A DNA stretch of 12,721 nt, from NCBI GenBank assembly GCA_013298455.1, contig JAAFHR010000043.1, forward strand, positions 1 to 12,721. Reading direction: 5' to 3'. Numbering within the stretch: position 1 is the first letter of the stretch; every line of letters starts with the position of its first letter. The stretch comes from Betaproteobacteria bacterium. Lineage in GTDB: Bacteria; Pseudomonadota; Gammaproteobacteria; Burkholderiales; Casimicrobiaceae. The notes beneath the pieces are model-generated. The model was not told the origin of the DNA and ran no database searches. It saw only the letters and a list, made by a program, of their open reading frames with translations. Below, one piece after another: positions 1 to 7,134 of the stretch. The position numbers and the translations under genes are program-made.

Positions 1-2
1 CA

Positions 3-50
3 CGGTTTATGGACTACGTGAAGCAGCACGCAGATGACGGGTGGGCTTAG
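3..50 (+). CDS. Possible C-terminal tail of an upstream gene (very weak)
   Basis: The third forward frame is open from the window edge to a TAG at 48-50 and reads RFMDYVKQHADDGWA. The composition resembles a soluble protein tail and loosely recalls the last helix of polysaccharide deacetylase/allantoinase-type proteins, but 15 residues cannot establish a family. If real, the gene lies mainly outside the window and is convergent with the minus-strand gene that ends at 379. Confidence 0.2.
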   Translation, partial: RFMDYVKQHADDGWA

Positions 51-223
51 CGAGCTGCGCGTTTTGTCGCTATAGCTTTTTTGTCGAAAGCACCGTATTG
101 CTTGGGCTTTATGGAGTTATTCGTTACTTTCGAAAGCATGCCGTAAGACGTTATAGCGCAGAAGAATATTGGCGTTTATTGAAAAAGGTCAGCCGATCAT
201 CAATCGCTCTCAGGTCGCGACAA
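51..223. other. AT-richer non-coding stretch, no gene recognised
   Basis: This stretch is visibly less GC-rich than the genes to its right. A forward reading frame crosses it, but it starts at a GTG with no ribosome binding site, shows no recognisable domain, and ends inside the repeat element at 224-322. No tRNA-like or other RNA structure was recognised. Confidence 0.4.
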
Positions 224-322
224 TGTCATCCTGAGCAGAGCGAAGGATCTCGCCGCATACCAACGGTGCTCAGGCTAGGAGAAGCGGGTGCACAGTGATG
301 CTTCACTCCGCTCGACATGACA
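224..322 (-). repeat. REPIN-like palindromic repeat, copy 1 (99 bp)
   Basis: Two imperfectly complementary 26-nt arms (224-249 and 297-322) enclose a 47-nt core. The left arm begins TGTCATCCTGAGC; the right arm, read on the minus strand, begins TGTCATGTCGAGCGGAG. The arms differ at 6 of 26 positions. One frame of this kind of sequence gives the CHPEQSEGS peptide often mis-annotated in bacterial genomes. The element lies 56 bp beyond the stop codon of the minus-strand TerB-like gene. A second copy of the same length lies at 8587-8685. The transcript could fold into a long hairpin and act in 3'-end protection or termination; that role is inferred. Confidence 0.8.
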
Positions 323-378
323 ACGCCCATGCGCGCTTCTGAGCCATGCCGACCATCAGGAGAGGCGAAGTGTCCGCC

Positions 379-1347
379 CTATCGCTTCACCATCGCCATC
401 ACGTCGCCCATATTCACCGTGCGCGCCTTCTCTTGAATCTGCGGAAGATATTTGGCTTGCAAGTCTTTGGCGGGTGTGAGCAATTGATCGAAAGTCTGCT
501 TCAACACATCGGTCGACATGGTGCGGCCACCGCTGTAGTAGCGTTTGGCGAGCTCGCCCAACGCGTAAGTGGATGCGAATGAAAACGCAATGCCGGTGGC
601 ACCGCGCGCCAAGCCGCCGACCAGCCCGCCAGCGAGTTTGCCAAAGAGCCCGCCAATCAACTTGCGTCCGGCTTGCTCGAGATATTGCGACGCCAGCCCT
701 ACGCCCACCGTTGCCAAAAATTCTTTGATGTGACCGCTATCGAGCTCGTAGCCGTAGCGCTTTCCGATGTTGTAGACCAATCGCGTCTGCAGCGGAATGA
801 TCGCCATCGTTGCCCACGATTGCGGCAAGAGTTCGAGCGCGCCGTTGAGAATTGACGCGTTCAAAATTGATTTGTCGAGCTCGGCTTGCTCGGCGGCTGA
901 AAGCACTCGGCTCGCGCTCAGCTGGGCCGCTGCTGCGGCGGCTACCGTAGGCAGCGCCGCCGCCGCGGCCAACCCATCGGCCTCTTGTGCGATTGCACTG
1001 GCCTCGGCCTCAGTGAGCCCCAGTTTGCCGCGCAACACGTTGAGAAACGCGCGCTCCGATTCCGATTGAACGCCGTCGGCATCAATCACATGAACTGCCA
1101 TTTCGTAGGCCAGATTTCGCGACTGCGCATCGGTGAGCGCCGCCGTCAGCGAATCAATCGACGCACGACCGAAGATGACGTCTTGATACATCGTTTCCAC
1201 ATTGAGCGTGTCGCCGCCGCTCGCCTCGGCGTTGAGTTGCCCAGCGATTCGCTGCAATGCGTCGCGCTCACGACCGTCTTTGTTGCCGTCGGAAAGCGCT
1301 GCCATCAGGCACAGTGTGAGGATTGCTTTTTGCTGTTCAGCGTTCAT
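379..1347 (-). CDS. TerB-like / DUF697 (YcjF-like) domain protein
   Basis: The 322-residue product has two recognisable parts. Residues about 1-125 are helical and carry two acidic motifs of the TerB/DjlA kind, ALSDGNKDGRER (17-28) and VIDADGVQSESER (87-99). An Ala-rich linker (about 124-145) follows. Residues about 150-300 resemble the DUF697/YcjF-type region, with LVYNIGKRYGYELDSGHIKEF (190-210) followed by a glycine-rich amphipathic stretch (231-255) that may associate with a membrane. TerB-like domains are linked to envelope stress and metal-responsive systems, but no biochemical function can be assigned here. There is no signal peptide, so it is probably cytoplasmic. The ATG is preceded by AGCGAGCC, also found just before the dehydrogenase gene at 6623, rather than a strong Shine-Dalgarno. 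It lies 88 bp downstream of the cytochrome gene and may be the last gene of that transcript. A DUF533-like assignment is an alternative. Confidence 0.75.
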   Translation of the reverse strand: MNAEQQKAILTLCLMAALSDGNKDGRERDALQRIAGQLNAEASGGDTLNVETMYQDVIFGRASIDSLTAALTDAQSRNLAYEMAVHVIDADGVQSESERAFLNVLRGKLGLTEAEASAIAQEADGLAAAAALPTVAAAAAAQLSASRVLSAAEQAELDKSILNASILNGALELLPQSWATMAIIPLQTRLVYNIGKRYGYELDSGHIKEFLATVGVGLASQYLEQAGRKLIGGLFGKLAGGLVGGLARGATGIAFSFASTYALGELAKRYYSGGRTMSTDVLKQTFDQLLTPAKDLQAKYLPQIQEKARTVNMGDVMAMVKR

Positions 1348-1435
1348 GGGGGGGCTCGCTTAGATTGTTGACCCGAAAGAATATTGGGTAGCTCGGACGA
1401 GCCGCAAGTAGGGTTGCCCCCCGCCGGGCAGATTT

Positions 1436-4306
1436 TTAGCGCACCACTGCGGCGCTCGCTGAATCCGGGGACTCGCCGGCTACGCTGTTGGACGTGACTC
1501 GATAGAAGTAGGTGCGGCCATTGCCAGCGAGCGGAGCAATGTCGGTGTAGCTCGTTCCAGTTCGCAGATACGCTACCGTCAAGTAGGGCCCGTTGGCGGT
1601 CTCGGCGCGTTTTACGTTGTATGAATCGGCGCCAGACACTGGTTGCCAAGTCACGTTCACGCTGACGGGCGTCGCACCCGCACACAAGCTCGGCGCAGCC
1701 GCTGCCACACCGACACGCGGATACGAAAACTGCAACCAGTTGTTTCGTATGATGCCGTCGCTGCCTTTGCCGGGCCACATCGTTTGTGCCCATGCGGCGT
1801 ATCCGTTTTGCAGGGCGGGCGGATAAGTGCGCTCCGATAACAATCCGGGCATCATGCCGTACAAATTGTCTGCATGACCACGATCTTGGTATTCATTGTT
1901 GCCGGTGTCGAGCACGTAGTCGGGGCGATCAAATTGCACGCCGTCTTCGTTGCCCGACTTGGGGCTGCCGTCGGGGTAGCTAAAGATCTGTTCCGGTAGC
2001 CACGATGCGTTTTTTTCAAGCCAGACCTGCGTCAGAAGCGCCATTGCTTGCCGTGTTAACGGTGTCGCCGTGGCTCGCCCAGCGCTCGACAACAGGTACG
2101 AATTGATCGGGCGGAGTGAGGCGCGGTTAAACGACCAGCCGTCGTGCATATTGGGGCCGCGATCATTGTCGCCCTCGTCCATGCCTTTGATGGCCCAGAC
2201 GAAGTTGCGCCCCACCTGCGTGTAATCGGTGGCGCGGTCAACGTGGTTCAAAAATCCATAGGCGTATCCGAAATCCACCACTTGGTGATTGAAGCCTGTG
2301 CGCTGTCCGGCGTTCAATATGAGTTGCAGCTGATACCACGCGTTTGAGAGGTAATCGTAGTTAAACACTGTGTTGCCCGATGCGCTACCGGTGACGCCGT
2401 TTTCCAGCGAAGATAGAAATGGCGACACGTCAAACACCGTTCGGTTGGCACCGATCCACATGCGCGGGAGCGCCTCTTTGGGATCGTAGTTGTTCCATTC
2501 GGCACCAAGCGTGTCACGGCCGAGGCCCGTAAGTTTGAACTCTTCGTGAATTTCAAAGTGCTTGACCATCTTCCACAAGCCAAACGAATACATCTGCTTG
2601 GCGATGGCTGGGTCGGTGATTCGACCGTTTTGATTGAGCCGCGTTGGGTAGACGTTTTCGGCGATAGCGGAAACGCTGTCGCCGTAAAAGTACACCATCG
2701 CGAAATAGCCCCGAGAGGCCAGTCTTCCTGCGCCCTCACCGTTGTTGGAGTCACGAAACCATTGCCGAATTTGTTCGGGCGTTTTGCCTGTGAGCTGTTG
2801 TCGAAGCTTTCGATAATGCGCAAGGCTATCGCTCGCTTCAAACCAAGACTTCACCGAATCGAGCGGATGAACTTCGGGTAACCAGTGGTTCCAATCGGGC
2901 AGTTGAAACGCGAGCGGCGTGTCGTGGCTTGAGAAGCGCTTGAATTTGTTGCCGTCGCCCTCCATCAGCACGTCTCGCCGCACGCCATTGGGGAAGAGCG
3001 CTGCAATGGTGTCTTCGTCGCGATCAAGGACGTTGTCGATGCCTGCGCCCGCCGCCCATTCGTCGTTGGGTTTCGAGCTGGTGCCGGGGCCCGGCTGATA
3101 CGGCGGGTTCCAAGGCCGTCCGACGGCTTTTACGGGCAAGTTTCGGATGTAGCTGGCGATTTGCTCACCTTGAGTCTGGCTCAAGCCGTGAAACTTTGCG
3201 CGCTCGATGATGGTTTGGTTGGAATAGCCAAAGTACTTCAGATCGGCACCGTTTTGCGTGTGGCAGTCGGCGCATTTGGCCAGCAAATTCGGTGCGGGGC
3301 GGTTGGGGCGATCAAAATGAGCTCGAAGCGCCGCACTCGCCCACAGCACTCGGCCGGCGTCGATGTCCGACGGTGCGCTGCTCGTTGCGGTCCAAGTGGA
3401 CGGATCGGAGTGGCTGAAGCCGTTTTCAGCGATGAGCTTCTGTCCGGCGTTATCCAACACGTTGATCCCGATCACTCGGAAACCAGCGCTCACGTCGTTA
3501 CTGACGTTGAAGCGAAAGGTGATGCTGTTTGGCCCCGCGCGCAGCGCCCCTGCATTGGCGCCGGTACCGAACGGAATGCTCATTTTGAGCGTGGCGAACG
3601 AGCCTCCGATGCCGCCGTAGGTTTGGCTGGTGCCGATCATTTGCGCATTGGTATTGTTGAGCGGGAGCCACGCGCCACCATTGATTTTCACGCTGGCTTT
3701 TTCGGGGTAACGAACGTTGTGCGTCTGCAGCCATAGGCGTTGAGCACGGCTTACCTGATCGGCGCTAAGCATGAGCTGCACGGCTCTTTCAGTGCCCTCT
3801 GCACCGATCACTTCAATCGGCAGACGTTGCGCGAGCACCTCGTTATTGCCGCAGCCATCGACGGCTCGCAGGTGATTCAAGATGTCGTCTGGATTGGTGC
3901 GTCGGGCGCCTGGTCCGAGCGCGCCGCGAACCAGTGCTGCGCCGGTGATGCCCTGCAGGTAGCGCGTGATGATGAGCCCATCGGTGAGTGGATCGGCTCC
4001 GCCGTTGTCGTCGATGTCGTAGCTTTGCGTGCGCAGAAACGATTGAATGTCGGCAGCGGTTCTGCGCTTCGAGTTCGATTCAATCGCGCCGTCGGTCAAT
4101 CGATTGCCCGAGAAGCCTGAGAGGTGGCGTACGATGAGGGCACCATCGACGGCGGCTGTTGGTGCGCCGCCGCTTTCGTCAACGTCAAAGTTGCACGCTG
4201 CCATCGCCGGGGCAACGAGTGCGAAGACCATGACAACGAACACGGCCGCAGAAACCAATGACGCAGGTATGACCGAAGCGCGTGGCCGCGCGGTGCCGTG
4301 AGTCAT
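1436..4306 (-). CDS. Secreted c-type cytochrome with dockerin-like repeats and a C-terminal fibronectin III domain
   Basis: Residue numbers count from the GTG at 4309; the in-frame ATG at 4306 is the second codon and either may be the start. Order: signal peptide (about 1-37, ending APAMA), two dockerin-like units (about 39-96 and 97-152, each with a DxDxxGG...DGxLIxRxLxG calcium-loop pattern), a beta-rich region (160-310), a cytochrome c segment with heme motif CADCH (346-350) and SYIRNLP at its end, a large region not recognised (about 400-870, many W/Y/H/D residues), and a fibronectin III domain (about 880-957). Cys39 and Cys153 flank the dockerin-like pair and could form a disulfide. MAAC at 36-39 is only a poor lipobox. 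The gene starts within a few bases of the stop of the upstream PQQ-dehydrogenase gene, so translation is probably coupled. Likely role: periplasmic or surface electron carrier or enzyme partnered with that dehydrogenase. No heme Met ligand can be assigned with confidence. Confidence 0.85.
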   Translation of the reverse strand: MTHGTARPRASVIPASLVSAAVFVVMVFALVAPAMAACNFDVDESGGAPTAAVDGALIVRHLSGFSGNRLTDGAIESNSKRRTAADIQSFLRTQSYDIDDNGGADPLTDGLIITRYLQGITGAALVRGALGPGARRTNPDDILNHLRAVDGCGNNEVLAQRLPIEVIGAEGTERAVQLMLSADQVSRAQRLWLQTHNVRYPEKASVKINGGAWLPLNNTNAQMIGTSQTYGGIGGSFATLKMSIPFGTGANAGALRAGPNSITFRFNVSNDVSAGFRVIGINVLDNAGQKLIAENGFSHSDPSTWTATSSAPSDIDAGRVLWASAALRAHFDRPNRPAPNLLAKCADCHTQNGADLKYFGYSNQTIIERAKFHGLSQTQGEQIASYIRNLPVKAVGRPWNPPYQPGPGTSSKPNDEWAAGAGIDNVLDRDEDTIAALFPNGVRRDVLMEGDGNKFKRFSSHDTPLAFQLPDWNHWLPEVHPLDSVKSWFEASDSLAHYRKLRQQLTGKTPEQIRQWFRDSNNGEGAGRLASRGYFAMVYFYGDSVSAIAENVYPTRLNQNGRITDPAIAKQMYSFGLWKMVKHFEIHEEFKLTGLGRDTLGAEWNNYDPKEALPRMWIGANRTVFDVSPFLSSLENGVTGSASGNTVFNYDYLSNAWYQLQLILNAGQRTGFNHQVVDFGYAYGFLNHVDRATDYTQVGRNFVWAIKGMDEGDNDRGPNMHDGWSFNRASLRPINSYLLSSAGRATATPLTRQAMALLTQVWLEKNASWLPEQIFSYPDGSPKSGNEDGVQFDRPDYVLDTGNNEYQDRGHADNLYGMMPGLLSERTYPPALQNGYAAWAQTMWPGKGSDGIIRNNWLQFSYPRVGVAAAAPSLCAGATPVSVNVTWQPVSGADSYNVKRAETANGPYLTVAYLRTGTSYTDIAPLAGNGRTYFYRVTSNSVAGESPDSASAAVVR

Positions 4307-4673
4307 CACGTTAAGGCCGCAGCGCGTCGAGGGTATTTAAAACGTCGCTCGCGCTTTGTGTGGAACCCGTTGCGCGGACGCCGTTGATGAGCGCATTGTC
4401 GCCAAGGCCCAGCAGGTAGCGGATGATGAGCTGCGCGTCGGTGGTGGCTTTTGCGCCGCCCGCGCCGGTGCCACCGATGCCATCAATGTTGAGCTGATCG
4501 ATGATGCTTCCTAGGTACACGGCGATTGCGTTGGCATCACTGCGTTCGGCGTTTGCGCCGATCACGTTGCCAGCGATCAGCGCCGGGCCGCGAATGCCCA
4601 TCAGATAGCGCGCGATCAACACGCCGTCGGTGGCGGCGTCGAGCGAGCCGTTATTGTCAACATCAAGATTGGG
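3854..4673 (-). repeat. Four dockerin-like coding units spanning two genes
   Basis: Two units of about 57 residues end the upstream protein (DNA 4314-4673) and two begin the downstream one (DNA 3854-4195). They share an Asp-rich loop followed by TDGxLIxRYLxGxxG, an A-L-(I/V)-x-G segment, and a short helix ending in an Asn/Asp-x-(I/L)...L pattern. The loop-helix pairs are the hallmark of dockerin type I and related EF-hand modules, which bind calcium and, in cellulosomal bacteria, cohesins. No cohesin is visible in the window. Only the stop codon, the start codon and the signal peptide of the second gene interrupt the run. Confidence 0.7.
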
Positions 4674-6623
4674 CACGAACGCCCCCGCGGTGTAGGTCGC
4701 CGTTAGCGTTGTGGTGCCGACGTTGTTTGGAACGACATAGCTATGCGCAAGGGCTCCGCCGTCTGACCAGCTCGAAAACCGAAAGCCGTTGGTGCCACGG
4801 TTTTGCGGCGGAGCGACGACGTTGATCGGCCAATCTGCCCATGCGGTGAGCGAGCTGGTGCCCGATGTTGTAAACGGTTGATTGTTGACCCGAATTCGTA
4901 GCCCTGACGGCGCGCTTCGAAGCTGTAGCTCAACCTTTTGCGGCTGCATGATTCGACTCACGCTGGTGCGACGCCCCGAGCCATCGGTTGCGGTGAGGGT
5001 GATCTGCAAATAGGTGTTGTTGGTTGCGTCAAAGTCTTCCGGGGCGGGGCCGGTGAAGGTGACACTCGCGCCGGTGACTGGGCCGATCACGGGATGGGTG
5101 TGCGTGTCGTGAAACTTTACGACCGTCCACTCGAGCGAACTGGCGGCGATGGCGTTTCCGGAGCCGTCAACGGCGCTACCGGTAACCGTAATGTTTTGAT
5201 TGACCCGAAACTCAGCGCCCGCAGCGGGCGAGGTGATCGTAGCGACTGGTTCGGCGTAAACGATTTTGTAGACGCCGTCATTAGCGCCTACATAGCTCGT
5301 GTAGTAGAGCGCTTGGCCGCTCGTGCCGTTGGGGCCAAAACGCAGTGAGGTTGCGCTGTCGGTGCCAAGGCTTCCGGCAAATGTGGTGGCGAGATTGGCT
5401 GCGCTACCTGCGCCAAGCCCTCCGGCCGCGTTGCCGTTGATTGAAAAAATACCACCGCATACGTAATCAGAAAACAAGAAACGACCGGCGTAGCTCGCGG
5501 GCCACACGCCGTTGGGCACAAATGCGCCGCCCGTGATCGATGCACAGCCGCCAGTGCTCAGACCGCCTTGAGTGGCGCTGCGACCGTAATCAAAGTACGG
5601 GCCGACCGCGCCAGGCGCAGTGCAATTCACTGCGCCATTGGCGACAGAGCCCTCACGGCATGGCCAGCCGTAGTCCGCGCCAGCGCGGCTCTCGTCGATC
5701 TCCTCGCGCGCGCCTTGGCCGACGTCGTTGATGAAAAAGCGCGTGTTAGCGGCGTTGGGATCCATCGCGAATCGAAATGGATTTCTGAGCCCCCACGCGA
5801 AGGTTTCCTGACAGTGGTCGTTACCCGAGTGGGTGCCGGTGAGGTTGCAGCGGCCCGTTGTTGCGCCTTGAAACGGGTTGCTCGCCGGAATGCCGCCGTC
5901 GCGCGTGATGCGCAAAATTTTTCCAGTGAGGACGTTTTTGTCGCGCGCGGCGGTGTTGCTGCCGCCGCTGCCGCCACGCGTTGGCGAGCTCGACCAATCT
6001 TGTCCGCCATCGCCGATTGAGATGTAGAGGAAGCCGTCTTTACCGAAATGCAAATCCCCCGCGTTGTGATTGCCGCCGCGCGCGGGCATGCCGTTGATGA
6101 GCTGCGTTTCGGTAGGGTTGATGCTGTTGGTTGCGTCATTCCAAGTAAATCGTGAGACTCGGTTGACGCGTTGACCGGACGACGAGTAGGTCGTTGGGCC
6201 GTAGCTCGGCGTGCCGCAGTCGCCGCCGTTTCTCGCGGTGTAGAAGATGTAGATGAACTTATTGTTCGCGAAATCAGGGTCGACTGCGATGCCCAGCGCG
6301 CCGCCTTCGGAGCTGGTGCAGAGCCCGGGGCGAGGATCGGCCATCGTTGCCTCGCCCGTCGTGTTGAAGCTGAGCGCGGGGGTGAGTGTGCTTCCCGTCA
6401 GGAGCCGCACGGTGCCGCCCTGTGAGGTGATCAACATACGGCCATCTGGCAGAAACGCGATGGCCGTGGGTTGCGACACCTGCGTTACCAGTGAGCTTGA
6501 AAATCCGGCGGGCAACGTCTGAGCGTTAGCACCGCCGCTCGGCAACAGTGCAAGTGTGAAGGCGAGCAAGACGATTGCGACGGCGAATCGGTTCAATCGG
6601 ATCAAAGAAGTCGCGGTTGGCAT
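4311..6623 (-). CDS. PQQ-dependent sugar dehydrogenase-like secreted protein with C-terminal dockerin-like repeats
   Basis: The 770-residue product has a signal peptide (about 1-35, hydrophobic core at 14-27, ending GANAQ). A six-bladed glucose/sorbosone dehydrogenase-type propeller covers about 36-456; its signature runs through GGNHNAGDLHFGKDGFLY (183-200) and SIGDGG (202-207), and the His in GGNH is the likely catalytic base by analogy with soluble glucose dehydrogenase. Other family marks are AWGLRNPFRFAMDP (276-289) and ADYGWP (316-321). A beta-sandwich module (about 457-560) contains WTVVKFHDTHTH (499-510), often appended to such enzymes. A further beta domain (563-648) and two dockerin-like units (651-770) follow. 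The family oxidises aldoses or related substrates with PQQ and calcium in the periplasm. The true substrate is unknown. It is the first gene of the minus-strand block and is followed almost directly by a c-type cytochrome, a plausible electron acceptor. The start has weak GAGCGAGCC upstream. Confidence 0.88.
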   Translation of the reverse strand: MPTATSLIRLNRFAVAIVLLAFTLALLPSGGANAQTLPAGFSSSLVTQVSQPTAIAFLPDGRMLITSQGGTVRLLTGSTLTPALSFNTTGEATMADPRPGLCTSSEGGALGIAVDPDFANNKFIYIFYTARNGGDCGTPSYGPTTYSSSGQRVNRVSRFTWNDATNSINPTETQLINGMPARGGNHNAGDLHFGKDGFLYISIGDGGQDWSSSPTRGGSGGSNTAARDKNVLTGKILRITRDGGIPASNPFQGATTGRCNLTGTHSGNDHCQETFAWGLRNPFRFAMDPNAANTRFFINDVGQGAREEIDESRAGADYGWPCREGSVANGAVNCTAPGAVGPYFDYGRSATQGGLSTGGCASITGGAFVPNGVWPASYAGRFLFSDYVCGGIFSINGNAAGGLGAGSAANLATTFAGSLGTDSATSLRFGPNGTSGQALYYTSYVGANDGVYKIVYAEPVATITSPAAGAEFRVNQNITVTGSAVDGSGNAIAASSLEWTVVKFHDTHTHPVIGPVTGASVTFTGPAPEDFDATNNTYLQITLTATDGSGRRTSVSRIMQPQKVELQLRSAPSGLRIRVNNQPFTTSGTSSLTAWADWPINVVAPPQNRGTNGFRFSSWSDGGALAHSYVVPNNVGTTTLTATYTAGAFVPNLDVDNNGSLDAATDGVLIARYLMGIRGPALIAGNVIGANAERSDANAIAVYLGSIIDQLNIDGIGGTGAGGAKATTDAQLIIRYLLGLGDNALINGVRATGSTQSASDVLNTLDALRP

Positions 6624-6758
6624 GGCTCGCTCAAAACGAAGAAGAAGTGAACCGAGTTTATGCCAATGTCATGACTTGTGGGCCTGTTTGCCGACGAACG
6701 TGATTTTCGCTCATAGGAGCTTTTTTCTGTAAGACCCGCTTTAATTGAGCTAAACGAC

Positions 6759-6788
6759 ATTTTATTAATATTTCAAAAACGTAGTAAA
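6759..6788 (-). promoter_or_regulatory. Candidate sigma-70 promoter for the dehydrogenase-cytochrome genes
   Basis: Read on the minus strand, TTTACT (6783-6788, 4 of 6 to the -35 consensus) is followed after 18 bases by TAAAAT (6759-6764, 5 of 6 to the -10 consensus). It lies in the AT-rich core and would give a leader of roughly 130 nt. AT-rich DNA yields such matches by chance. Confidence 0.3.
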
Positions 6789-6906
6789 TCTATTGACAGC
6801 CCATATGCAGAAAGCTTTTTGAGAAAAAAGCCATATTTGTCTGGCACGGTGTTGCAGCCGCGGCGCAAATCCAACAATTTCGTTCACGGACCGTTGCAAC
6901 CACAAG

Positions 6907-6940
6907 ATGTAGTGATCCCGTCGTCGAAAAATCGCTACAT
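6907..6940. other. Inverted repeat / possible stem-loop
   Basis: ATGTAGTGAT (6907-6916) and ATCGCTACAT (6931-6940) are complementary at 9 of 10 positions, and the tenth is a G-T pair. The spacer is 14 bases. No T-run follows. It could be an operator dyad or a leader hairpin of phoH; its role is unknown. Confidence 0.4.
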
Positions 6941-7123
6941 TTAGTGCATGACTCGTTTTTTGATGGTTCGCTGACGTTGGCTCTCTGCCGCCGTAATCCA
7001 CCGCCACGCGCGCGCCATGCGTCGCGTTCGATGGACGTGTTTCTCAAAGCCGACGGCAAGTTCGGCCAAGCACCGCATCGAACCACAACGAGCCTGCCTC
7101 CCGCTCCTCCCGCAATCCCCGCC

Positions 7124-7128
7124 AAAGG
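7124..7128 (+). promoter_or_regulatory. Ribosome binding site of phoH
   Basis: AAAGG lies six bases before the ATG at 7135, which supports this start. Confidence 0.5.
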
Positions 7129-7134
7129 CTATTC

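Larger units (their letters stand above)
6624..7134. other. Divergent intergenic region with AT-rich core
   Basis: These 511 bases separate the minus-strand dehydrogenase gene from plus-strand phoH and should hold both promoters. The AT-rich core lies at about 6710-6850. It contains a perfect 7-bp inverted repeat (GCTTTTT/AAAAAGC at 6814-6831, four-base loop) and a consensus TTGACA at 6793-6798 on the plus strand, for which I found no good -10 at the usual spacing. From about 6850 rightward GC rises again. The forward frame at 6944-7138 overlaps the phoH start by ATGA but has no homology-like features and was not called. No RNA gene was recognised. Confidence 0.5.

Noticed and set aside
41..298. 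Forward reading frame of 85 codons at the left edge
   Set aside because: It starts at a GTG without a ribosome binding site, has no recognisable domain, and its last third is the translated palindromic repeat (the CHPEQSEGS peptide).
1415..1437. Hairpin TGCCC/GGGCA followed by ATTTTT, resembling a plus-strand terminator, plus GCTCG-GA-CGAGC at 1391-1402
   Set aside because: There is no plus-strand gene upstream for it to terminate, and on the minus strand, where the genes are, no T-run follows. It may block antisense transcription, but the stem is only five pairs.
3854..4673. A true cellulosome (dockerin-cohesin) system
   Set aside because: No cohesin, scaffoldin, cellulose-binding module or glycoside hydrolase is visible. 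The units are only dockerin-like, and cellulosomes are not expected in this kind of organism.
5627..6139. Long antisense-frame open reading frames within the dehydrogenase gene and similarly within the cytochrome and FadJ-like genes
   Set aside because: They are shadow frames of high-GC coding DNA, with low-complexity Arg/Ala/Ser composition and no domains, lying inside well-supported genes.
6793..6798. Perfect TTGACA as a phoH -35 box
   Set aside because: No acceptable -10 lies 16-18 bases downstream (TTTTTG at the best spacing), so a promoter was not called.
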